Assembly (NCBI GenBank): GCA_016709025.1
Contig: JADJEQ010000008.1
Location: 124,001-188,000 of the forward strand
Origin: Bacteroidales bacterium
Lineage (GTDB): Bacteria > Bacteroidota > Bacteroidia > Bacteroidales > Lentimicrobiaceae
Reading direction: 5' to 3'
DNA length: 64,000 bases
The position numbers and the translations under genes are program-made. This document shows, in pieces, positions 26,401-34,451 of this stretch; the first letter of the stretch is position 1; every line of letters begins with the position of its first letter. The notes under the pieces are model-generated. The model worked only from the letters and a program-made list of their open reading frames with translations. It was not told where the DNA came from and ran no database searches.

Positions 26401-27270
26401 TTTATGGCTCAGAAGAGTGTACTTTACCTGGGAAAGGCTTCCGTCAACCAGGGCAAGTTTTCATTTACTTTTCCGGTACCCCGCGACATTGATTATAGTT
26501 TTGGAAAAGGGAAAATCAGCTATTATGCCAGCAATGGTAATGAGGACGCCCATGGTTATTATGACAGTCTGATCATCGGTGGATCGGTAAATCATATTGA
26601 GCTGGATTTAACCGGCCCTCAAATCAGCCTTTTTGTCAATGATTCGTCTTTTCAAAACGGCGACTTTACCAGCGAAAATCCAAAACTGATTGCCTGGCTG
26701 AACGATGAGAGCGGTATCAACACAGCAGGAAACGGAATCGGCCACGACATCGTTGCCACCATCGACGGTGACAGTTATAATTCGGTGTTACTGAACGACT
26801 ATTATGAATCTGACCTCGATAGCTATCAGAGCGGGATGGTCAGATACCAGTATTTCAATTTGCCCGACGGGGAGCATACGTTAACCCTTAAAGCCTGGGA
26901 TGTTTACAATAATTCATCTTCGGCCAGCATAAATTTTATTGTTAAGCGTAACATCATACTTGCCGTAAATGATGTTAAAGCTTTTCCAAACCCCTCCGCT
27001 GGAGATATCTGGTTTAGCTTCGGACATAATCAATTCGACGGGGTTTTTACGGCCGATCTTGAAATATATTCTCTATCCGGCAGCCTGGTTAGAAATATTG
27101 GACCGTTTACCATAACCTCCGAAGGTTATGAATCGGGCAACATCCGGTGGGATGGATGCACGGCAGGAGGTCGGGCCGTAAAGAACGGGTTGTATGTTTG
27201 CCGGTTAAGAGTCCGCGACAGGAACGATAACACAACCAGCAATACCGTAAAAGTCATCATAGCAAGGTAA
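23470..27270 (+). CDS. PorU-like C25 peptidase, copy 3
   Basis: A 1,266-residue paralog, preceded by a 159-base AT-rich spacer that could hold its own promoter. Architecture equals copy 2: signal peptide, GDWYKIYVGETGIYKLTY module, C25 domain with His783 in GHGGEVGW and Cys817 in TATCEFSRFDDP, then Ig-like and FlgD-like C-terminal domains. Residues 430-462 equal 429-461 of copy 2. No stop or frameshift interrupts it and the dyad is intact, so it is probably active. It appears to be a recent duplicate of copy 2. Confidence 0.82.
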   Translation: MMRFKSSVLLLLLAFGSGVSMAQLSYRVSLEWESPATLIMGNDSSVPAPCFKGAQYPDLPDIILPSYSRSVALPDDAVSVKADISDIKYTGFTESDLQLTQTAEIPKSPDPKVFLMKERGKPRAVFSMLPFGIDPVTNKMAKIISFSLTINYTSGGQELKSRHDYAANSVLASGDWYKIYVGETGIYKLTYDNLRSLGVDMNGLNPDHIRIFGNGGALLNEAAGTARIDDLAENAIKVITAVPGIFSSGDYILFYGKGTLQWSMNPFTGRMEHETHYYADRACYFLTIGSESGKRIQQDTSPAGDANYYSVSYTDFVVYENDNLNLIKSGRKWFGEKLDYYNRTVNLPVYQFPEMITEEPVSLRYGFAGRASTQLHYEIIINNDVVATNSIAGITGDNDFARELTTSSTYSSQSNSLNVQVKFDPPNNTALGWLDFVALNVRNNLRFSGGQMAFRDPRSVGPGKITSFTMNNAVNNLELWDVSDLTAVKSIEFDRMNDQCTFKRTTDNLTELVAFDGTSFLTPIPGEKIANQNLHATGNYDMIVVTHPEFAEQAQRLAMLHNNRGDASVAVVSLPEIYNEFSSGIQDITAIRDFMKMLYDRGSGSAQPKYMLLFGSASYDVKDRISNNSCFIPTFQSDNSVKPVSSFLTDDYFGLLDDGEGANQTTGLVDVASGRFPVRTKDQAKTAVDKIEYYLKNSSPTHGDWRNTLILIADDGNKNEHLENAEKLANLIAENNPVYNVEKIYFDAFHQQSNPGGNRYPDVNREIVTRVQKGTLLTNYVGHGGEVGWADERVLEIADILGWTNYDRMGIFFTATCEFSRFDDPSLTSAGEHVFLNPKGGAMSMITTTRLAFSHYNDALNMSFIDTMLSSTDGVYPRLGDILRYTKNDNQISATNRHMTLFGDPSLHLPYPEHQVVTTYISADTLFANSMATVEGEIRGVNQQLLTDYTGIVYVKVYDKPASVRTLGQDADSYAVDFMAQKSVLYLGKASVNQGKFSFTFPVPRDIDYSFGKGKISYYASNGNEDAHGYYDSLIIGGSVNHIELDLTGPQISLFVNDSSFQNGDFTSENPKLIAWLNDESGINTAGNGIGHDIVATIDGDSYNSVLLNDYYESDLDSYQSGMVRYQYFNLPDGEHTLTLKAWDVYNNSSSASINFIVKRNIILAVNDVKAFPNPSAGDIWFSFGHNQFDGVFTADLEIYSLSGSLVRNIGPFTITSEGYESGNIRWDGCTAGGRAVKNGLYVCRLRVRDRNDNTTSNTVKVIIAR

Positions 27271-27463
27271 GAAGAGGAAGATCAGTAACGATTTTCAGCC
27301 GGTTATTTAACCAGAATTACTATTTTTGATTTTCTTACAGTGCTGTATTCATATGAATTCATCAGAACTGTCGATACAATATTTTTGGAGTTTTGTAGTG
27401 TTTTATTTAATGACAAAGAGCCACCAATCCTTTAACTTTAATCCTTATAGTGCAGTTTGCCGG

Positions 27464-27640
27464 TAATCCTGTAATTTTGTAATTCTGCAACTCTGAAACC
27501 TCACCCCCCAAACCCCCTCTACAAGTGGCGAGGGGGAGCCGGAAGCGTAGCGGAACCCTGTAATTCTGTAACTCTGTTCTGTAACTCTGTAACCCTGTAA
27601 CCCTGTAACCCTGTAACCCTTTAACCCTGTAACCCTTTAA
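27464..27640. repeat. Octamer tandem repeats (AACCCTGT-type) flanking a C/G-rich hairpin
   Basis: From 27554 to 27640 the unit AACCCTGT recurs in tandem with variants AATTCTGT, AACTCTGT and AACCCTTT. Looser copies lie at 27464-27500. Between them CCCCCTC (27513-27519) pairs with GAGGGGG (27530-27536) across a 10-base loop. The remaining 27271-27463 is AT-rich with nothing recognisable. The array runs to within a few bases of the PfkB start codon, where a ribosome binding site would be expected. Confidence 0.8.
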
Positions 27641-27645
27641 AATGT

Positions 27646-28545
27646 ATGATCTGGTGTATTGGCGAAAGTCTTTATGATATAGTTTTTACCAATGGTCAGC
27701 CAATGTGGGCGGTGCCGGGAGGAAGCATGCTCAATGCTGCAGCTTCAGCTGCAAGGTATGGCGAAAAGGTTAGTCTCCTGACCGAGTTGGGTGACGATGC
27801 TGTCGGAGCTTTGATCTCGGGCTTTCTGAAAGCAAATGGTATTTCTATTGAAAGGGTAAGTTTTTACAAAGGTAACACAACGCTGGCCCTGGCATTTCTG
27901 AATTCTTCGGGTGATGCACAATACCAGTTTTATCATCATGCACCCGCTGAGGCTCCTGAATTTGAAATTCCAGAGTTTTCTCAGGGTGATGTGCTGATGT
28001 TTGGTTCATTCTATTCCATTAAGCCCCGCAATCGTCAGAATATTTCAAGACTGGCCAAAGCAGCCAGGGAAGCCGGTGCATGGTTGTATTACGATCCCAA
28101 TTTCAGAAGGCCACATCTGAACGATCTGAATGCTTCATTGCCATTTATCCGCGAAAACATTGCTCTGGCTGATATTGTCCGCGGTTCTGATGAGGATTTC
28201 AGGCTTATTGCCGGTGCTGACAGCCCAGGTGAAGCTTATGGGTTCATCCGGGAAAATGGTTGTCAGAACCTGATTCTAACCCGGAACAGTCAGGGAGTTG
28301 AACTGTTTTCAGGTGGTTTTATCAAGCACATTGAAGTGCCCCAGGTTGAGGTTGTAAGTACCATCGGTGCCGGCGATAGCTTCAATGCAGGATTTGCCAC
28401 TGCTTTGCACGGAAATAAAAAAGAAGGGCTATCCGGAAAATTTTGGGATGAAGCAATCAGCAGGGCTGTTATCTTTGCATCGGAAGTATGTTGCAGCCGT
28501 GATAATTTTATCAGCAAACCTGAAGATGATGTGCATTTGGTATGA
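27646..28545 (+). CDS. PfkB-family carbohydrate kinase (fructokinase-like)
   Basis: A 299-residue ribokinase-fold kinase that phosphorylates a sugar hydroxyl with ATP in the cytoplasm. It has GGSMLNAAASAARYG near residues 25-40, the PfkB signature 1 region. Signature 2 is VSTIGAGDSFNAGFATAL, with the catalytic base Asp244 in GAGD. The substrate cannot be fixed; fructose is the commonest for close relatives. There is no Shine-Dalgarno because repeats run up to the start. It overlaps the next gene by 4 bases (ATGA). Confidence 0.9.
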   Translation: MIWCIGESLYDIVFTNGQPMWAVPGGSMLNAAASAARYGEKVSLLTELGDDAVGALISGFLKANGISIERVSFYKGNTTLALAFLNSSGDAQYQFYHHAPAEAPEFEIPEFSQGDVLMFGSFYSIKPRNRQNISRLAKAAREAGAWLYYDPNFRRPHLNDLNASLPFIRENIALADIVRGSDEDFRLIAGADSPGEAYGFIRENGCQNLILTRNSQGVELFSGGFIKHIEVPQVEVVSTIGAGDSFNAGFATALHGNKKEGLSGKFWDEAISRAVIFASEVCCSRDNFISKPEDDVHLV

Positions 28546-29099
28546 TTAAGAAAAATTTTGCTTTATTGATCCTGAGAATTCTTGGGTGGAAAATTGTTGG
28601 GGATATTCCTTCAGAATATTCAAAATGTGTGGTTATGATGGCTCCGCATACGTCCAACATCGATTTCCTTTTTGGATGGCTCGGTTATAGTTCCAAAGGT
28701 TACAGCACTTCTTTTCTGATAAAAAAGGAGGCATTCAACCGGTTCTCCGGGCCAATATTGAAGTCGATGGGTGGTATTCCGATTGACCGGGGAAGAAGCA
28801 GCAACCTGGTTCATCAGCTTACAGAGGAATTTCACCGGCGTGAAAATTTCATTCTGAACATTACGCCCGAGGGTACCCGCAAGCTTAACCACAACTGGAA
28901 GAAAGGCTATTATTTTATTGCACGAAACGCAAAGGTGCCAATTGTAATGGGTTTTCTTGATTATAAGAATAAAGAGGGTGGCTTTGGTCCGGCATTCTTC
29001 CCAAGTGGCGATTATGACACTGATTTTGAAAAAATCAGGGAATTTTACAAAAACAAGCAGGCCCGGTTTCCTGAGAAGTTCAGTTTGAATCAGGGATAG
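28542..29099 (+). CDS. PlsC-like 1-acyl-glycerol-3-phosphate acyltransferase
   Basis: A 185-residue acyltransferase of the PlsC/LPLAT superfamily, membrane-associated. The catalytic HX4D motif is HTSNID at residues 36-41, preceded by VVMMAP. GGIPIDRGRS is the substrate-binding block and ITPEGTRK the conserved PEGTR block. It is shorter than a full PlsC and lacks a long N-terminal helix, like other short Bacteroidota members whose acceptor is unknown. It is translationally coupled to the sugar kinase. Confidence 0.88.
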   Translation: MIKKNFALLILRILGWKIVGDIPSEYSKCVVMMAPHTSNIDFLFGWLGYSSKGYSTSFLIKKEAFNRFSGPILKSMGGIPIDRGRSSNLVHQLTEEFHRRENFILNITPEGTRKLNHNWKKGYYFIARNAKVPIVMGFLDYKNKEGGFGPAFFPSGDYDTDFEKIREFYKNKQARFPEKFSLNQG

Positions 29100-29139
29100 G
29101 GTTTTTATTTCCAATGAGGACCAGCTGATAAATATATTT

Positions 29140-30369
29140 CTACCTGTTACCGGGCTTGTGTGTAATACTGGAATTCCAGGTTTCTTTGTAGGTAAAGGAC
29201 AGATATACTGCTGTTAGCAATACACCGGTTCCCGAAAAAATAAACATCGCTTTCGGCCCCATGGTGAACCATATCAGGCCAGCCAGGGAACTTGAGAGCA
29301 TGGTGAATATACTGGCCAGCGCATTGTAGAACCCGAGAGCTGTTGCAGTATCTTCTTTCCTGCATATATTCGTAATCAGGGCTTTCGATACACCTTCGGT
29401 GGCAGATGCATAAATTCCGTATAACAGAAAAAGCGCACCAAATTGCCACATCACATCAGCAAATCCCATCCCCATGTAGACAACGGAGAAAATAACAAAG
29501 CCGGCAACCAGGGTTCGGTGCAAGCCGAGTTTGTCGGCTAGAATACCTGCAGGAAAGGCTGCCAGGGCATATACCAGGTTATAAAAGATATAATAGCCAA
29601 TCATTGAAGTGTCGCTCATGCCGCTTTCTTTGAGCCCCAGCAAAAGGAAAGCGTCGGAACTGTTAAACAAGGTGAAGGCAAGCAAGCCGGATATGAGTAA
29701 TTTGTATTGACCCGATGCTTTATGCCGGTAAGTCAGAAAACTGAAGAATCCCGGGCGTTGCGAATCACCGGTTTTTGTCTTCACTTTTTCATGAAGAAAA
29801 AAGGTTATCAGAACAGATACAATTCCCGGAAGGAAAGCAATTACAAACAGGAGTCTGTATTCACCCGGATAGAAATGCAGGTAAAGAAGCGCCAGCAAAG
29901 GGCCAATGGCTGCACCGAGCGTGTCGAAAGCCCGGTGAAAACCAAATACCTTGCCTTTGTTCTCAGGTGTTGTTTCATCACTTAGCAGGGCATCCCTTGC
30001 ACTGGTCCGAATGCCTTTACCCAGCCTGTCGGTTGTCCGTGCCAGAAAAATCCACCAGGCCCAGCTGAAGGCTGCCATCAGGGGTTTCGACAAGGCACTC
30101 AGCATATATCCAAACCTTACAAAGGGAACCCTTCGCCCGGTTTTGTCTGATAAATTTCCAAAATATCCTTTGCTTAACCCTGCCGTTGCTTCAGCAAAAC
30201 CTTCGAGCAATCCGATCAGAACAACAGAAAATCCGATTGACCTGAGAAAAACAGGCATAACCGGGTAAAGCATTTCACTGCCAATGTCGTTAAAGAAACT
30301 GACCAATGATACCAGTAGTATACTCCTGGTAATCAATCCGGATTTTATAATTGAAGATTTCAGTTTCAT
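29140..30369 (-). CDS. Major facilitator superfamily transporter
   Basis: A 409-residue inner-membrane transporter with about 12 hydrophobic helices in two halves. The loop between helices 2 and 3 carries GYFGNLSDKTGRRVPFVRFG, the MFS GxxxDRxGRR-type motif, and a related LADKLGLHRTLV is in the second half. DRLGKGIRTSARDALLSDE resembles a subfamily of MFS proteins of unclear substrate that are common in Bacteroidota. It is convergent with the acyltransferase gene and alone on its strand. Direction of transport and substrate are unknown. Confidence 0.88.
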   Translation of the reverse strand: MKLKSSIIKSGLITRSILLVSLVSFFNDIGSEMLYPVMPVFLRSIGFSVVLIGLLEGFAEATAGLSKGYFGNLSDKTGRRVPFVRFGYMLSALSKPLMAAFSWAWWIFLARTTDRLGKGIRTSARDALLSDETTPENKGKVFGFHRAFDTLGAAIGPLLALLYLHFYPGEYRLLFVIAFLPGIVSVLITFFLHEKVKTKTGDSQRPGFFSFLTYRHKASGQYKLLISGLLAFTLFNSSDAFLLLGLKESGMSDTSMIGYYIFYNLVYALAAFPAGILADKLGLHRTLVAGFVIFSVVYMGMGFADVMWQFGALFLLYGIYASATEGVSKALITNICRKEDTATALGFYNALASIFTMLSSSLAGLIWFTMGPKAMFIFSGTGVLLTAVYLSFTYKETWNSSITHKPGNR

Positions 30370-31195
30370 GAATAATAATCAAAATGGATGTAAAGATCAG
30401 AAAGAAAGTGGAAAAACAGCTAAAGTCTGTATATGATTTGTTAAAAAAGTATTGAACCAGTTTACAAAAGCTGGTCTGATCCGGAATTAAAAATGCAGGC
30501 GTATCAGATAAAAATATAGCAGCATGTATATCATGGTGATAAAGGTTGTATGTTCTCTATTTAATGCTGGCTTAACCGCTTATTAACGGTTAAATAACAG
30601 ATCGAGTAAAACTTATGCATAGTTTTCATTGTTTACAGGGCTAACCTGAGGTTTCCGTGGTTTTATACCGACCCATTATAAAATTACTTTTTTAAAATAT
30701 GGTAATAAAATCAGAACCATATACAATGGAGAAAGCGAAAAATTTGGTCCTTGTCACAAGGAAAAGTATGGCCGATATCAATAGAAGAGTATAATAACTT
30801 GCCTATTGCAAAATATGAGTATATTTGTTACTCGAAGTATTAATTGGTTGGCACTATTATGGGACTGACGCGGCGGAGCTGTAACATGAACAAGGTTTAT
30901 GACAGAGCCAAAGTTATTAATAAATTTATAAAATATTGATTTTGTGTTGTTTAGAAAAATGGAATTATAAAACGCATTATTCTTTTTCCAGCTTGTATCA
31001 TTCATTTTTCAGACCCAATCATCAATTTCAAAGCACTGGATTTTGTGCATATGTGCTAACCTCACCCGGGGTTGAATCAAAAAAGGAGAATAAAGTTTCC
31101 TGCCCTATGATGTTCCGGGCTTGTTTTTATTAAATGTTATTTCCTGTACTATTTTTTTCAGATAAAATACTCCGGATTTCAATCTTCTCTTCTGA
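30370..31195. other. 826-base AT-rich intergenic region upstream of the polysaccharide locus
   Basis: I found no convincing gene, RNA or terminator here. Two frames of 75 and 65 codons overlap on opposite strands (30778-31005 and 30936-31133) but look random. The region should hold the promoter of the MFS gene (leftward) and of the locus starting at 31196 (rightward); no good TAnnTTTG box was found for either. Confidence 0.6.
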
Positions 31196-31729
31196 ATGCT
31201 TGATACGTTAATTACTTCCAAAACCCGTCTCAAACTATTGGTAAAGTTCTTTCTGAACGCTTCTACCCGGTCTTATCTGCGGGATCTCGAAGCTGAATTC
31301 GGGGAATCAACCAATGGTATCCGGGTGGAGCTGAACCGCTTTGAAGAGGCGGGAATGCTGGTAAGCCATTTTGAGCGGAACAAGAAGATATTCGCTGCCA
31401 ATACCAACCATCCATTATTTAACGATATTCACAACCTGTTGCTTAAATATACCGGTATTGATGAAGTTGTGCAAAATGTGCTTCACCGTCTTGGAGGACT
31501 TGAGCAGGCATGGTTGGTTGGGGATTTTGCACGGGGGAGGGATGGTGGTAACATTGAACTTGTGCTGGTTGGTGAGACGATTGACCAGAAATACCTTATT
31601 ATTCTTATTGAAAAAGCTCAGGTATTGATAAACAGACAAATTGTTTACCGGCTTCTGTTGCCGGATGAAACGAGATGTGTCCCTGATATTTATCCGGAGC
31701 GTTTGCTTTTGTATGTAAGAAATCTGTAA
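31196..31729 (+). CDS. Winged-helix regulator fused to a degenerate nucleotidyltransferase-like domain
   Basis: 177 residues. The N-terminal part (about 1-70) is an ArsR/MarR-like winged helix: LKLLVKFFLNASTRSYLRDLEAEFG, a recognition helix near GIRVELNRFEEAGML, and a wing with FERNKKIFAANT. The C-terminal part (about 85-177) resembles a minimal nucleotidyltransferase: LVGDFARG at 108-114, then GNIELVLVG where active enzymes have SDIDL. The Ser and both catalytic Asp are replaced, so it is probably a sensor or interaction domain. It stands at the head of the polysaccharide locus, 46 bases before wzx, and probably regulates it. Confidence 0.72.
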   Translation: MLDTLITSKTRLKLLVKFFLNASTRSYLRDLEAEFGESTNGIRVELNRFEEAGMLVSHFERNKKIFAANTNHPLFNDIHNLLLKYTGIDEVVQNVLHRLGGLEQAWLVGDFARGRDGGNIELVLVGETIDQKYLIILIEKAQVLINRQIVYRLLLPDETRCVPDIYPERLLLYVRNL

Positions 31730-31775
31730 GCAGTGAATTTAAGGAGAATATGCTACCAAAACTGAATCCATTCTG

Positions 31776-33272
31776 ATGAGTTTCAAAGGTCTGATAAACC
31801 GGGAAGGCAACACAATTCAGGCGATGTGGGTCGCAATGGGAAGTTTAAGCTCCTTTGCACTGGCAATTGTAAGTGCTGCAATTCTTTCAAGATATTTTAA
31901 CAAGACTGATTATGGCACATACAGGCAAATACTGTATGTTTATTCAACTTTGCTTATTGTTTTTGCTGCCGGACTTCCAACAGTGTTTTCCTATTTCTTA
32001 CCCAGGTATAGTCTTGAACAGGGGAAGGACATTGTATGGAAGGTAACAAAGGTACTGTTTCTTTTAGGAGCATTTTTTTCAATATTTCTTTTTGGATTCT
32101 CAGGTATCATTGCTGATTTGCTCAAAAACCCGGAGCTTAAAACCGGGTTAAAATATTTCTCTCCTATTCCGATGCTGCTGTTTCCAACCCTTGGAATAGA
32201 GGGAATTTTTTCAACATATAAGAAATCAATATACATAGCCATCTACAATACACTATCAAGATTGTTGATGCTGCTTTTTATTGTATTACCTGTAATAATT
32301 CTGAAAGGCTCATATCTCTATGCGATTTATGGATGGATTGTGGTTTCGGTAATTTCTCTCATTCTGGCTTTCCGGTTTAAACAAATACCCTTCAGAGGCA
32401 TATTGTCAGAGAAATCAGGTCTCAGCTACAGGGAAGTATTTGGTTACAGCCTGCCTATGGTTGCTGCCAGTATTTGGGGAATAGCTATCAGGTCAGCTGA
32501 TCAGTTCTATATAAGCCGGTTTTTCGGCGCTGAAGTTTTTGCCGAATTTTCGAACGGTTTTATTGACATCCCTTTTGTTGGAATGGTTACCGGTGCTACA
32601 TCCACGGTTTTGATGCCGATGTTTTCTAAAATGATTCACGATAAATCTAACATTGAAGATGTCCTGAATCTCTGGAAAAGTGCATTGTTAAAGTCGGCAA
32701 TGATCATTTATCCGGTTGTGTTTTTTTTTCTTTTTAATGCGAAAAACGTTGTAGTGTTTTTATACTCAGATACATATACCAATTCTGCGGTATTTTTTCA
32801 AATCTCAATGATGGTTAATTTTTTTAATATCATTGTTTTTATACCGCTCATCTTAGCGATGGGGAAAACACGGTTTTATTCAAGGGTACATGCAGCAATG
32901 GCAATATGCGCCTGGGCACTGGGATATGCAGTCGTTTTAATATTTAATTCACCTGTTTCAATTGCAATACTTTCGGTAGTAATTTCAATTGTCAAGATCC
33001 TGATATTTGTATTATTTGTTGCGAAACTATTCGGTATAAGTCCGATTAAATTGTTTCCGGTTGATAAGATTTTAGTGCTGAGTATACATTCAATCATTAC
33101 AATGGTTGTAATTACAGCAGGTATCAGGTATCTTTTACCGGATATGGAATTGTTTGTTGAACTGATCTTGTCACTTACAGGATTCGTTGTTTTGCTATTA
33201 TTGACATCCAAACTGGTCAGGATCAATTACCTGATGTTGCTGGATCCGATTCTTAAAAGCAGGAGCAGATGA
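31776..33272 (+). CDS. Wzx-type oligosaccharide flippase (MOP superfamily)
   Basis: A 498-residue inner-membrane protein with about 12-14 hydrophobic helices spread along its length. It has the polysaccharide-synthesis MOP pattern: an N-terminal GNTIQAMWVAMGSLSSF helix, AAILSRYFNKTDYGTYRQILY, and a second half with SLPMVAASIWGIAIRSADQFYISRFFG. It flips undecaprenyl-linked repeat units to the periplasm. It is the first structural gene of the locus, followed by an epimerase and glycosyltransferases, which supports a Wzx/Wzy-dependent pathway. Confidence 0.9.
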   Translation: MSFKGLINREGNTIQAMWVAMGSLSSFALAIVSAAILSRYFNKTDYGTYRQILYVYSTLLIVFAAGLPTVFSYFLPRYSLEQGKDIVWKVTKVLFLLGAFFSIFLFGFSGIIADLLKNPELKTGLKYFSPIPMLLFPTLGIEGIFSTYKKSIYIAIYNTLSRLLMLLFIVLPVIILKGSYLYAIYGWIVVSVISLILAFRFKQIPFRGILSEKSGLSYREVFGYSLPMVAASIWGIAIRSADQFYISRFFGAEVFAEFSNGFIDIPFVGMVTGATSTVLMPMFSKMIHDKSNIEDVLNLWKSALLKSAMIIYPVVFFFLFNAKNVVVFLYSDTYTNSAVFFQISMMVNFFNIIVFIPLILAMGKTRFYSRVHAAMAICAWALGYAVVLIFNSPVSIAILSVVISIVKILIFVLFVAKLFGISPIKLFPVDKILVLSIHSIITMVVITAGIRYLLPDMELFVELILSLTGFVVLLLLTSKLVRINYLMLLDPILKSRSR

Positions 33273-33343
33273 TGTCAATACATAAACCGAATCTGAAGGT
33301 AAACATAAATGATTGTGTTTAATAAAATGCAAATTCGATTAAA

Positions 33344-34447
33344 ATGATAAAAATCAGGCATATAACATTAATAGCAGGTGCAAGGCCAAATTTTATGAAG
33401 ATTTCGCCCATCATTCATGCAATCAAAAAAGCCCGGCTTTCAGGTGTTGAACTTGAATACCGGCTTGTTCACACCGGTCAGCACTATGATCAGAAAATGA
33501 GTGAAACATTTTTTGAAGAACTCAATATTCCCAAACCTGATGCCAACCTGGGTGCTGGCGGTGGATCACAAGCTGAACAAACAGCAGCGATCATGATCGC
33601 CTTTGAAAAGGATCTGATTTCAAATCCAACGGATCTGGTACTGGTAGTGGGTGATGTAACTTCAACACTTGCATGCAGTATTGTTGCAAAAAAGCTGAAT
33701 ACAAAAGTTGCACACATCGAAGCCGGAATCAGGTCACTTGATACGACTATGCCGGAAGAGATCAACCGCATGGTCACAGATAGTATCACAGATTACTTTT
33801 TTACCACAACAGAAAACGCAAGCAATAATCTCAGGAAGGCAGGAATTCCTGATAGCAGAATTTTCTTTGTAGGAAATGTTATGATCGACACACTGATTGC
33901 CAACCGCCATCGTTTTATAAAACCGGAGATATTTGACAAGCTTGGTTTGCAAAAGAGGCGATTTATAGTGATGACCATGCACCGGCCGGCAAATGTTGAC
34001 GAAACGGATAAGTTAAGTGCTTTTATTCATGCGATAACTGAAAATGTTAACAATCTGCCGGTTGTATTCCCTATCCATCCACGCACTGCCAATATTTTAA
34101 AGGAATCCGGAATCATTGTACCCAATCTCTTTGTTATTGAACCACTTGGTTACCTTGAGTTCAATTTTCTCGTCGAAAACTCATTGGCTGTGATTACCGA
34201 TTCAGGAGGAATAACTGAAGAAACAACTGTTATGGGAATCCCCTGTCTCACTTTACGTGACAATACAGAACGACCCGAAACCATTGAAGTTGGTACTAAC
34301 ATGCTGGTAGGCACAAATCCGGAGAATATTAAGCCAGCTTTAAGTTTATTGTTTAGCAATAAATGGAAGGCTGGAAAAATTCCGGAACTATGGGATGGAA
34401 ATTCAGCAGAAAGAATAGTTGAACATTTAATTGATATTTTGAATTGA
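33344..34447 (+). CDS. wecB: UDP-N-acetylglucosamine 2-epimerase, non-hydrolysing
   Basis: A 367-residue cytoplasmic enzyme of the WecB family that converts UDP-GlcNAc to UDP-ManNAc. GARPNFMKISPIIHAI is the N-terminal signature. VVGDVTSTLACSIVAKK and HIEAGIRSLDTTMPEEINR hold acidic and His residues of the active site. VMTMHRPANVD and ITDSGGITEETTVMGIPCLTLRDNTERPET complete the UDP site. Length is normal. It differs from the second, CapG-type epimerase at 56616, so the glycan probably contains ManNAc or a derivative as well. Confidence 0.93.
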   Translation: MIKIRHITLIAGARPNFMKISPIIHAIKKARLSGVELEYRLVHTGQHYDQKMSETFFEELNIPKPDANLGAGGGSQAEQTAAIMIAFEKDLISNPTDLVLVVGDVTSTLACSIVAKKLNTKVAHIEAGIRSLDTTMPEEINRMVTDSITDYFFTTTENASNNLRKAGIPDSRIFFVGNVMIDTLIANRHRFIKPEIFDKLGLQKRRFIVMTMHRPANVDETDKLSAFIHAITENVNNLPVVFPIHPRTANILKESGIIVPNLFVIEPLGYLEFNFLVENSLAVITDSGGITEETTVMGIPCLTLRDNTERPETIEVGTNMLVGTNPENIKPALSLLFSNKWKAGKIPELWDGNSAERIVEHLIDILN

Positions 34448-34451
34448 TAGG

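Noticed and set aside
27464..27640. CRISPR array or origin
   Set aside because: The units are contiguous octamers without spacers, so not CRISPR. No DnaA boxes were noticed, so an origin is not supported.
28620..29114. 164-codon minus-strand frame opposite the PlsC-like gene
   Set aside because: It is antisense to the HX4D and PEGTR motifs and has no recognisable domain.
30778..31133. Two overlapping frames (75 and 65 codons) in the spacer before the glycan locus
   Set aside because: They are on opposite strands, low in complexity and without a signal sequence or a domain. I treat the region as non-coding.
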